From Lampris incognitus (taxonomy: Eukaryota; Chordata; Actinopteri; Lampriformes; Lampridae), in NCBI RefSeq assembly GCF_029633865.1, contig NC_079216.1, positions 60,528,545 to 60,592,544 of the forward strand: a stretch of DNA of 64,000 nt. The letters run 5' to 3'. A program made the translations under genes and the position numbers. A model generated the notes under the pieces. The model was not told the DNA's origin. It did no database searches and saw only the letters and a program-made list of their open reading frames with translations. Below are positions 31,201 through 43,200 of this stretch, piece after piece; within the stretch, counting starts at the first letter, position 1; each line of letters starts with the position of its first letter.

Positions 31201-34200
31201 CCAAATAACTTCCATTCTTAACGACAGGTATTTAGTCAGGAAAAGTACATTAATCCATATATTCTTCTCTCAACATGCAAAAAATAAAGTAGGCACAATA
31301 CTGGGGATTAACAGGTCGATTTGATATACATCATAAATGGTTTGGTCCAACGCTGAGAGCTTAGCAGCAAGAAATGTCAAGTCAAACCAATAAACACTTC
31401 CTAAATAACTGGGACAGTGCCAAGCAAACCTTTAAGTTGCTTTCATTTAGCTCAAATTATAAGCATACAAACACATTGGAAATTTCATCTCCGTTTTTAA
31501 AAACATTTTACCACCTATTTAGCAAATCAACCGACTCCTTTTCAGGCCCATCTTTTCAGGTAGTAGGCAGAATTGAAACAGACAAACTCAAAATGAATGA
31601 ATGAAAACAGACGAACAAAAACAATACATTAGCGACTAGTGGAATTGGCTTTGTGATCAAAATATGGCTGCCCGGCTTCCGGTTTGGCCAGCGAGCAAAA
31701 TGCCACGTTTGCTGTGAGCTCCGGAGGCCCATGACTTTATTTCATATTTCTATCGAGCAAAATCCTGTATTCTTGACATTCGTATTCAAGGTCACGTTAT
31801 CGCAGTGTATTTCGACTTTCTGTTAGATTTTTTGGCCGAAGAATGTCGTCTGGGGATGAAAATTCCGATGCTAGCAGGTCCAGCCAGGCACCTGCTAGCA
31901 ACAAGTCGCTTCCCAGAAGGAAGACGGGCCGCTCGGCGAGAGAAGAGCAGAAACAGATTGAGCCGCTGGCCAAAATGATTGAGGAGGTACAGAACATGGT
32001 CAGAGAATTCAGAGACACGTTTGACGAGAAGATCAAGGGGCACATTGACCCGATTCTAGCCAAGTTTGATCAGATGGACAAGTGCCTCTCTGAGAAGACG
32101 CGTGCGCTGGAATCCATTACGAAATGCGAGGAGTCTGTCGAGTTGAACCGAGCGGACGTGTTCGAGCTCCAGAACAAGTGCGATACCACAGATGGAAAAA
32201 TCGGTAAATTGGAACTTCAGGTGGAATATCTGACCGAACGCTGTGCTGATCTTGAGTCGAGGTCTAGGAGAAATAACCTGAGAATCATCGGCCTGCCGGA
32301 GAGTTCTGAGTCGCCTCCGCAGCACAAGTTCGCTGCGAGGTTCCTGAAAGACATGCTGAACCTGACCCCTCTGCCCAGAGTTGAGAGAGCTCATCGTGTG
32401 GGACACGTGCGGACCGGGGAGGAAGGGAACCGTCCCGCGGCCAGGCACTACCTGCTCTGCCTGCAGACCTTCAGGGAGAAGGAGGATATTCTGGAGAAGG
32501 CGCGGAAGATGGGTGTTCTTAAATACAAGGACGCACGGATCCACATCTTTCCGGATCTTTCTACCGTCCACGCGCAGAAACGGGCCAAGTTCGATGAGGT
32601 TCGGAGGAGGCTGCGACAGGACCACCCCTCCTTCAGATACCACTACAACTTCAGCGCCGGTCTGGTCCTGCTCCCCAGACCCGGAGAGCGTCACGTCTTT
32701 GCCGACCCCAAGAAAGCCATGCGGTTTCTGGACACCCTGGGTCCAGCCTGATCTTGGCGGCTAATCTCCGCTGCTAGCTGCCACTGACCTTCGTTTGTGG
32801 ACCTGGACTGACATCTGATGCCGTTCACTAATGTGTAATCTTGCTGGGGTAGGTGCCCTGTTCTTGAGTTGAGGTCTGTGTGCTACCTGTAGTCGGCCAG
32901 ACGGCTATATTTTTCGTTTCTATGTTAGCCTATCTGGTCGCTTTTTTTTTCACACTTTAATCTGATCTAGGCCTAGCCTACATTATTGTACGCCAGTTTG
33001 GATAAGATTTATGTGCCATTTTAAGGCCGTCTTCAATGTCCTGAAGTAGTTGCCAGTTTAATAATAGATATTATACATATTATTATAGCCTACCTGGCTG
33101 TTTATTTATCTAGCCTAAGGTGTAGGGAGGTGAGGCTTTCTGTAATTCATTTCATAATACATTTATCATTAAGCTAATTTTGTTGAGTAGGCTTATGTAT
33201 TTTTGTTTTCCCCCTCCCGACTCAGCCATATATTAGGCTATAATTCAATATTGGTCGCACTCCCTCTGGCTGTAGGCCTACTTTTGAATGTTATTATTTC
33301 CTGTGTCCTACCATGGAAGTGTGGTTTGTGTGATAGGCCAAACACTCATTACTGAGTAAGGTTAGGTTAGTGGCTTATTAGTGGCCTAGGCCTATCAATA
33401 TTTTCGTAATAGGCCTACACTTTTCTCCGCCTCCACCTGGGCTCTAGGCCTATAGCCTATGGTTTTACTTTTAAGGTCGATTGTTTTTGGGCTACTGTTC
33501 GTTGTGGCCTAATTATCTACATATACTGTTTAGGCCTATCTTTTATGTTGTTTTTATAGTGTGGGGAGGTGAGGTTTTTTGCAATTATTATTTTTTATTT
33601 CATAATACAGTATGTTTTTTTTTCTCCCCTCCCAACTCAGGCCTAGCCATATATTAGGCTATAATTCAATATTGGTCGCACTTCCGCTGGCTGTAGGCCT
33701 ACGTCTGAATTTTATTGTCGATGGTTGTTTTTGGGCTACTGTTCGTTGTGGCCCAATTATCTACATATACTGCTTAGGCCTATCTTTTATGTTGTTTTTA
33801 TAGTGTGGGGAGGTGAGGCTTTTTGCAATTATTATTTTTATTTCATAATACAGTATGTGTTTTTTATTTTTCTCCCCTCCCGACTCAGGCCTAGCCATTA
33901 GGCTATAATTCAATATTGGTCGCACTCCCTCTGGCTGTAGGCCTACTTCTAATGTTATTGTCAGTGGTTGTTTCTGGGCTACTGTTCGTAGTGGCCTAAT
34001 TATCTTCATATACTGCTTATCTTTCATGTTGTTTCTTGAACATAATTCTGGTCGAATTTGCTGGATAGAAGCATTGCTTTGCATACCAGTCACAGCCTAG
34101 AGAAATGCAGGAACATCTCTATGCCTGTGTGCGGGTTAATGTTATGTGGGTGGGTTTAGTTGGGGGTTTTTTTGTTACTGTTTTCATTGATGCATCTTTC

Positions 34201-37200
34201 ACTCGGACGAATGCCAGGTCAGTGGTCTGTCTAGTCAGCCGTTTTTACACTCTCAGCCCATGGCGATTCTAACGTTTATTAGCCTTAATGCCAATGGTCT
34301 GAATTACCATAGCAAGCGTGTTGCACTGATGGAGGTGGTTCGTAAGAGGGGGGCAGACATCATCCTTTTACAAGAAACCCACAGATTATCCTCTGATGTG
34401 AACGGACTAGCTAATATTTCAAGGTTGTGGCATCATTGTGCGCAAACAGTAGAACGAGAGGGGTAGCGATACTCTGCCGCCGCAGATTAAATATGGTTGT
34501 GAATGAGTGTTTCTCTGACGAGTCGGGTAGGATAACTTTGGTTAGGGTTTTTTTTGAAGGGCGGTGTATTGCTCTTGTATCTGCGTATGCTCCTAATGGC
34601 TGTGTCAAAGACTTTTTCAATCTACTTACTGTCACTATGTTAAAATATTCCGATTGTGCTTTCGTTGTGGGGGCCGATTTTAACGCGGTCATGAATAATG
34701 TGCTGGACAGGTCAAGGAGTAGTGCATCGCATGACCAAAAGGCGGCCTCTGATATACTCGTAAGGTGGGCTGATGAGGTGGGTGTGATGGACCTTTGGAG
34801 AAGGTTTAATCCATCTGCTAAGGACTTTTCGTTTTATTCAGCAAGGCATAAGTCCTTCTCGAGAATCGATTATATTTTTGTTTCGCAGGGCTTATTCCAA
34901 AATATTGATAATGTTATACTTGTCCCCATGACCCTTGTCGATCACAAAGCAGTGTTAGCTAAGGCCTCTATCCGCCCTTCTTTAAACAAGGCCCCTCGCT
35001 GGTGCTTCAACACCTCCCTCCTGAATGATGAGTCATTTAAGACAGTTTGTGGCTAATATGAAAGACTTTTTAGTTATTAATGTCGGATCAGTTGGTGACC
35101 CAAGGATTCTTTGGAATGCGATTAAGGGTTTTATTTTGAATAATACTACAGTATATACTTCGACTCTAAGTAAGGCGAGGGCTAGGAAGCTTTGTGATCT
35201 TGAAAATAGGTTCATCGCTCTGGACAGTCAGTTACAGGCCAAATACAGTGACAGCACAGCCTTACAGCGCATTTTAGTTAAAAAAGAAAGAAATTCTCTC
35301 CTTAAACGAAGAGCTGAATTCCAAATACACCGCACAAGGCAGTTTTATTATTTTAATGGGGCAAGGCTAAGTCATCTGCTTGCCATGCGTTTGAAATCTA
35401 ATGAACATTTTGTTGATATTTCTATTGTCAAGGATGCTGATGGCATAGTCAGATCTGATCCTGTGCAGGTGAACAAGGTATTCCAGTCCTTTTATGTAGA
35501 CCTGTACGCCTCTGAGGTTACTCCAGATGCAGCCAAGCATAAAGATTTTCTAGACAATCGCGTACTACCTCGTCTCACAGAAGAGGAATCTGCCTCACTG
35601 AACTCTCCTGTCACTCTGGATGAGTCGAAGGAGGCGGTTAAGGCTATGCGCAGAGGCAAATCGCCTGGGTGTGATGGCATCCCCCCCGAATTCTATTTAA
35701 CTTTTTGGGAAGTTCTGGGTCCACACCTTCTCAACATGATATTGTTTTCTATTGATGAAGGGTCTCTCGCAAGTAGGGATGCCCCCCGAAACCCGGTTCT
35801 AAACGGGAACCGGTTCTAAATTAGTAAAAACCGGAGCATTTTTAAGATCCGACGTTTTCGGTTCTGCTATTGGTAGTCGGTAGGTACTCGAGAAATCATG
35901 GAGTGAGATTTATATTGTGGCAGTTGTGTTTTTCGAGGAATTTAAACGTCGCGAACATAATCTTGTTTGCCGTTTTCTCCATCTCTCTCTCTTACTGCGC
36001 GAGGGGCGGGGCTGTGCTGTGCTCCACACACTCGCTCACACATGCACAGACAGCTCTGCTCAAGTGCTCATCATGGCGGAGAGAACTAAACGTTCAAAAG
36101 TTTGGGTATATTTTTCAAAAGTCGATGACAACAACGCTCGTTGCCACAAGTGCAACAAATCATTTGCCAGTAAGGGTGGCAATACAAGCAATCTGTCGAA
36201 ACATCTTTTGTCGAAACATGGTATTAATCTGCAGAAATGCGGAGTTTTCGACTGCTTTGCTCGTAGTGTTCCATCCACGTCCACTGCAGGTAAGCCGTAT
36301 GAGCCATAGATACGGAGTTAGCTAGGCTAATAACGAATTATTACGAATAGGCCAATAAATAAAATATAATTGCTTAGCTAATTGTTTAGCTACAAATATA
36401 TAAGCCATAGATATGGAGTTAGCTAGGCTAATAACGAATTATTACGAATAGGCCAATAAATAAAATATAATTGCTTAGCTAATTGTTTAGCTACAAATAT
36501 ATAAGCCATAGATACGGAGTTAGCTAGGCTAATAACGAATTATTTCGAATAGGCCAATAAATAAAATATAATTGCTTAGCTAATTGTTTAGCTGCAGATA
36601 TTTGAAAGATTTCACAACTTTTTGTAGATTGTCAGGCTGAGGCTGCAGCCACCATGTCCCAGCCCACCCCTCCTCCCTCTACCACCACCGGTCCCAGCCA
36701 AGCCCAAAGTCCCTTCACGCTAGCAGCTAGTGGAAGGATGACGGAGGATAGGGTGAACGAGTGTCACAGGGCTGTGACCCAGTTTGTTGTCAAAGGCCTG
36801 CACCCCTTCTCTACAGTGGAGTCCAAGGGCTTTAGGTAACAACTAATCAGTCAGTGTATATTGAGGTTTTTTTAATACATAGTTGTCAAAAAGGGGAGCA
36901 GCTTTGTTAGATGTTATTGAAGCAGCTATTCCCACCACTCCACACACATTTACAATAATTCAATTCTTTCTTTACTTTAGGGAGATGACCAATGCTCTCA
37001 ACTGCAAATATACCCCTCCCTGCAGGAATGTCCTCAGTAACACACCGATTCCTGCCTGGTATAATGTTGAAAAGGCCAATGTTATCGCAGAGCTTAAAGA
37101 TGTGCCAAAGTTAGCCATTACAACTGATGGGTGGACCAGCTTAACTCAGGACCACTACCTCACGGTTACAGCACATTACACAAGCCAAGGCAGTGTGAAA

Positions 37201-40200
37201 CAAAAGGTGCTTAAAACCAGAGCTGTTTACCAGGCACAAACAGGAGATGTAGTGGCAGAGGAGATCACAGAAATTCTTGAAGAATTTAGCATAGAAGTTG
37301 GCAAGATTGTAGCAGTGACAGTCGACAATGCTGCTAATATGGATGTTGCCATAAGGAAACTCCATGTCCTGAAAATCGGATGCTTTGCTCACACACTGAA
37401 CATAGCAGCGCACAAAATCTATCAGATCAGTGCCATTGACAGGTGGGCAGGAAGAATCAGGGCAGTGGTTGTCTGGATGAAGAGGTCATCCATGGCTAAA
37501 ACAGTCCTGAAAGAAAAGCAGCAGCTCCTAGGTAAGAAGCCAGTTCAACCTATTAAAGCATTTTTAAAAAATTCCCAATCAAATTTTAATTAATCTAATT
37601 ATATATTCAAGTGTGCTGTGATGAAAATGTTGTTTGTTTCCGACCTTCCCCAACACACAATGATCCTTGATGTGAAAACAAGGTGGAATTCTCTCTTCCT
37701 TATGGTAGAAAGATTCATGGAGCAATACCCAGCAATCCAAGCTGCATCCATGGACCCACGACTCAGGAAACAAATGGAAAAGGACAAATTGGGCCGGCTG
37801 AAAGATGAGGATTTCCAGAAGGCTGAGGAGTTTGTACAACTCATGCGTGTCATGTACACATCCACCCTCTGCGTCTCCAGTGAACAAACTCCCACCTGTG
37901 GCCAAATCCTCCCGATCCTCAGGAAACTTGAAGACCATTTCACAGTGCAGGAGGAAGACACACTGTTTGTGTCGAGCATTAAAGAGAAGGTTTGGGGGAA
38001 TCTCTCTGGACGTTACCAGGAAGACACCATCCAGGCCTTCCTACTCGAGGCGACAGCGATGGACCCCAGGTTCAAAGGGAAGATGGAGAGTGATGCCACC
38101 TGGGACCGGTTGAGGGAGGCAGCTGTAGCAGAGGAGGAGGGCCACACAGAGGAGCAGGGCCACACAGAGGAGCATGACCACACAGACACAGACCAGCAGC
38201 AACAGGAGTCAGAAGAAGGAGGAAAGGAGGAGACAGCCACTCCACTCTACAAACCAAGGAATGCCTTGGAGGAGCTGTTTGCTGATGAAGACATGGAGCT
38301 GCGGACCACCATGCGGCAGAACACCTTGTCCGTCAGTGAACGAGTTGATAACGAACTCCAACTCTACAAAGGCCTGCCTTCCATCCCCATGTCAGAATCC
38401 CCTGCTTTGTGGTGGTGGGAAAAGAGAGGTACTCTGCCCTTGCTGACACAGCTTGCAACCACCTACCTCTGTGCCCAAGCCTCCTCCCCCCCCAGTGAGA
38501 GGGTCTTCTCTACAGCCGGGGACACTATAAGTCAGGAGAGATCACGACTCCTGCCGGAGAAGGCAGATATGTTGATTTTTCTGCAGAAGAACTGTTAGGA
38601 TAATGTTCTAGGTTCTTGTTTGTTTGAACTTCCGTTAGCCTTTTGCTGTAAAAATTTATTTTTAATATTTTTTTTTTTTCTTTATCTTTATCTACTTTTA
38701 TTTTTTATCTTATTTGTTGTTGTTGAATGTTGATTATAAAGTCTATAATTCAGATGCATTTAAAACATTGCTGCTGCTGCTGAATAAATAATATTTGTTT
38801 ATATTTATATAAAGTTATATAATAGAATAATAAAGCAATGTCGATTCTGTTCTAAATTGTCTTTTTTTCTTGCATAATAATCAAAAAGAACCGATAAGAG
38901 TATCGATAAAGTACCGAACCGATAAGCAGTACCGATAAGAGTAGTAGTATCGATAAAATCCTAACAATACCCATCCCTACTCGCAAGGGATGTTAATATT
39001 GCTATTATTTCATTATTATTGAAGAAAGGCAAAGATCCCACTGAATGTGGCAATTATAGACCTCTTTCTCTGCTCAATGCTGATGTTAAGATTTATGCTA
39101 AAACTTTAGCAGGCCGCCTCCAAAATTATATGCTTAAGTTAGTACACTGCGACCAGACTGGGTTTATCAGAACAAGGCTGGCCTCTGACAATGTCAGACG
39201 TTTGCTCCACATTATTGACAAAGCTTCTAGCATTAGAACGCCTGCTGCTGTGCTGTCACTTGATGCTCTTAAAGCTTTTGACCGCCTTGAGTGGTCTTTT
39301 CTCTGGTCTGTGCTGGCTGCCATGGGTATCGGGGATCCCTTTATTAATATGATCAGGGTGATGTATGCTAACCCTACTGCTAGAGTTCGAACCGGGAAGA
39401 CTTCTTCACCCTTGTTTGATATAGCCAGGGGCTCCAGGCAGGGTTGTCCCCTTAGCCCCCTGCTGTTTGCGCTCTCACTGGAACCCCTAGCACAGACTAT
39501 TAGGCAGTCTGATCTCGTTGTTCCCCTCGTGCTCAATGGTACCGCTTACCTTATTTCGTTATACGCGGACGATTGTCTCCTGTATGTAGCCGATTCCCCC
39601 AAATCAATTCCTCCTCTCCTGGATATTTTTGACCAATTTAGTTCCTTATCGGGTTACAGAATTAATTGGACCAAATCAGCGTTATTGCCCCTGAACGAGG
39701 CCATGCGTTCGGCCGTACTTCCCCCGCTTGTTCCGATTGTAAGCCACTTCAAATATTTAGGGATTGACAGCTTTCCGTCTCTGACAGTCACAACAAAATC
39801 TAACTTCGACTTGACCTTTAAGAAGGTCTCTGAGGACATGATTAGATGGGCTTCAATGCCCAATTCCATTCGTGCTAGGGTTTCCATCGTCAAGATGAAT
39901 ATATTGCCGCGGGTTAATTTTGTTAGCCCTATGCTCCCTCTTCTGCCCCCTCCTCGGTACTGGGATAAACTCCATTCAGCGATTACCAAATTCGTCTGGA
40001 AGAACAAGCCTCCTCGCCTCAAACGCACGATCATGAATCGTAACAGATCAGATGGTGGCGTTGCGCTCCCTAACTTAAAGTATTACTGTTGGGCCTACAC
40101 CTTGCGTTCACTTACGACCTGGCTCGATCCTGGTGCAGAGGTCGCGTGGAAATCTTTGGAAGAAAACTTGGTTCAACCCATACGACAAGCAGATTTACTG

Positions 40201-43200
40201 TTTTCTAATATTTCCACTGCCCAGTGTAGGAAACGATTTGGCCCCATCATACCACACCTGGTTGCGGTCTGGAGATCTGTGGAGTCGGCATGTAAGATCA
40301 CCGCTAAGCAGAACGTTTGCTCTCCTATATTTTACAACCAAGGTCTCCTAGTTGATTGTCGTCCTATTCCGCATAATAGCTGGTCCAGTAGGGGTGTACA
40401 CTCTCTTGGTAATCTGTGTGATGACCGTGGTCTGCGTTCTTTTGAGGATCTCAGGAATCAATATGATTTACCGGCCTGGTCTTTTTTTTTTCTATCTTCA
40501 GTTGAGGGCTTCCATGAAGGCTCACGGGGTGCCGTGGCTCTCTTCTCTCCCAGTGCATCCACTTTATAGAATAATTAGTGAAAAGGTTAGTACTAGGGGT
40601 TTAGTTTCTGTGCTGTATGGCTTTATCCTGGAAAGAACATACAAACCCCTTGCGCTGGACACAATTTGGAGAACAGATGTGCCCGATCTGGATACTGAGT
40701 TCTGTTGGGAGACGGTGTGGTCTAGTATTCTCTTAGCGTCTAGGAATCCAGATCATCAGCAGATACACTATAATTTTATACATCAGACATATCGCACCCC
40801 ACGACAGAGGTTTTGTATGAAACTTGCTGATAGCCCAAACTGTACATTTTGTTCGCTGAATGTGGTTGGAACCTTCTTTCATATGGTCTGGGAATGTCCA
40901 AGGGTGAAAGGGTTTTGGGAAATGGTTGCTGATAAATTGTCCCAATTTTTGTCGATTACTGTACCCGCTGAGCCTGCGGTATTACTTCTAAAGGACTTCT
41001 CTGCACTACATGTACCACTAATCAAGCAGCGCATATTGCTTGCGGGACTCACAGCAGCCAAGAAGATGGTTGCTATGCGTTGGAAAGCTCCAGATGATTT
41101 GTCATCTCGTCATTGGTCCCTCTTATATCTGGACATTGTATATTTGGAGCTCTCGACAGCAAGGATCCATGGAGCAAGGGCTGGAACTATAGACATGTGG
41201 AATTCTGTGGCCGCTGAGTTGAAGAACTTTATCGACTGAACACTGACCGAGTACTGTATGCTGTTTCTTTTTTGCAATTTTTTCTGTAGTTTTTTTTCCC
41301 TTTTGCTTTCTCGTTTGTGGGTGGGTTTTTGTTTGCATTATTGTTCATTTGTGTGTCTTGATTAAAAAATGATAAAATAAAAAATATCTGATCACAAAAA
41401 AAAAAAAATGGCTGCCCCCTCCTGATCCAGCCTGGGGGAGAAAAAGGTTTCTGATGAGGCAGACTAGTGGGTTATTACAATACCTTGGTATTTGCTGCAA
41501 TCCAGTTTGAAGTTTCACTGTCATCATCACATTTCTTAATCCACTTCCTCAGCCACTACAAAAAAAAAAAATACAAGGATGGAAAAACATATAGAAAAAC
41601 TTTTTATATCAATCAATCAATCAATCAATCAAATTTCAGCAAAAAATAATCTGACCCATTAATAGTGTGACAACATTTAATTGTGTTATTGTCTAAGGTT
41701 TACAAAGTGGCTCATAGGCATGCTTTTTCCTGCCAGGCTTCCTCTGCAATAACAAGGCAAGTCTCATGAGAGTCCTCCAGCAAAATGAGTGGGAGGGTGG
41801 CAGTCTGCTCTCTCGCTCTTTATTCAGACAAAGCGCATGGTGTCTAAAGAGGGCCATTTTATTTAGATAAATTCTGGAAGAAAAACTTAATTAACTTTCA
41901 CAAAAGAGAAGTGAATTATAAAAGGAGGTTGTATTGACACTTTGTATGCTGTTATTCATAAGAATATCCGCGCATAAAACTATAAATGCATGCCTCATTT
42001 ACATACCTTGCACTTGACAGGATCATGCCAGTTCTCTCCACAGTTGAAGCTGCAACAGTGAAAATGATAATCCTTAGAATTGTCAATATTTAATATTCAA
42101 CATACAAGAGCGATGCTTCCACATTATAGCTAAGCATTGCTGGGGAGCAGGACAAGAATGCTGATCTGCAATTAATTTCTAAACCCTTCAGGACTCCCCA
42201 AACTGACAATATTTTGAAAACAAACCATAGCTACAGATGAACCTGTCCTAGCGATCACAGTATAAAAAGATTTACATTTTAAATGTGGAGTTGACTCCCA
42301 AGTAATCTGTGTTAATACTTCACAATGATCTAGTTGCAGGGATTAGTCATGACCTGCCAACAGGAAGACAGAATCCTGGAGGAGCCTGCTGCAGCAGTAA
42401 CCCATTGGGGGGGGTTTAGTGGGTGGCACATACTTGGCATTGCAGTCCAGGCCTGGCTCACATGCCAGCTCTTTTGTTGTCTGAAGCATTGCTAAGGGGC
42501 AATGCTACTCCTGAGTAGAAGGCCGTCATCTGTAGTCTAACATAGCCAGGGCCAGTTAAGATTGCTTAAGGGTTCTCTTACCAGAACTGACGGCCACACT
42601 TGCACCTCACAGGCTTGGCATCTGGGTACTGCACTTTGACAACGTGATGGCAATCTGGAGCAGGGCACCACTTTAACAGTCGATTGCACTAAAGAAGAGA
42701 GATAACAGGCAGAATAACAATGAAATCAATGCCAGGCTTAGGTTCATAGAGGTAGTTCATTATTACAAGTGTTTCCATATAGCCTAATAAAACTAAAGAA
42801 ACTAAAATATAATTTAATACAGACATGAAAGAAAAACCAAGCTTACCTCTACAAAACTATTTGTAATTAAATGCTGGTACTTCAACTTCACTTTTGAATC
42901 TGTAATGAGTCGCCTAGAGAGAAAGACAATAAAACTTTACTAGCCTCCATGAAATGAAATGAGTGGATGTGACTTCACTTTTTCCTATGTATGTTTAACA
43001 GATAGCATCAAAGTAGTGCAACTATTAACCACACCATTTTGGGGTGTAAAACTTGTCTATTGCTAACTGTGCCACTTGTTCCACATGTTGAAGTGTATGG
43101 GGGAAGCCCAATCATTGATTACAATGTCATATGTAGACATTAAAAAATATTTGATAATTATGTAGGAGTGACAAATAGTTTTATTTTCTATTAACGTGTG

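Larger units (their letters stand above)
35774..38979 (+). mobile_element. hAT transposon, nearly intact, perfect 8-bp TSD
   Basis: CTCGCAAG is repeated exactly at 35766-35773 and 38980-38987. The ends are TAGGGATGCCCCCCGAAACC at left and ATACCCATCCCTA at right, so the terminal inverted repeat is TAGGGATG(G). At 3,206 bp it contains a multi-exon transposase gene. It inserted into ORF2 of a young L1, so it is the youngest layer here. Left subterminal sequence (CCGGTTCTAAA near 35810) and right subterminal GATAAG repeats (38898-38960) could be transposase-binding motifs. Confidence 0.93.
34260..41239 (+). pseudogene. L1 ORF2 (endonuclease and reverse transcriptase), interrupted
   Basis: The APE-type endonuclease starts [20 protein letters not shown] and holds [17 protein letters not shown] and [12 protein letters not shown] follows with [54 protein letters not shown] and the catalytic YADD at 39562-39573. 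The C terminus carries [20 protein letters not shown]. The frame changes near 34430 and 35035 and again in the T run at about 40482-40491, and the hAT at 35774-38979 splits the ORF between DEGSLA and [11 protein letters not shown]2 supplies target-primed reverse transcription. With roughly three frameshifts plus the insertion, this copy cannot act by itself, though most changes look recent. Confidence 0.9.
31674..41407 (+). mobile_element. Full-length L1-group LINE with TSD, carrying a hAT
   Basis: The 10-bp direct repeat ATGGCTGCCC flanks the element (31664-31673 and 41408-41417), and a poly-A tail ends it (41396-41407). Order: about 170 bp of 5' UTR, ORF1 (31843-32751), an unusually long 1.5-kb inter-ORF region with tandem repeats, ORF2 (34260-41239), and a short 3' UTR. 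Without the 3.2-kb hAT insertion the element is about 6.5 kb. It lies in ARIH1 intron 9 in the opposite orientation to the gene. The near-perfect ends and intact ORF1 suggest a recent insertion. Confidence 0.92.
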
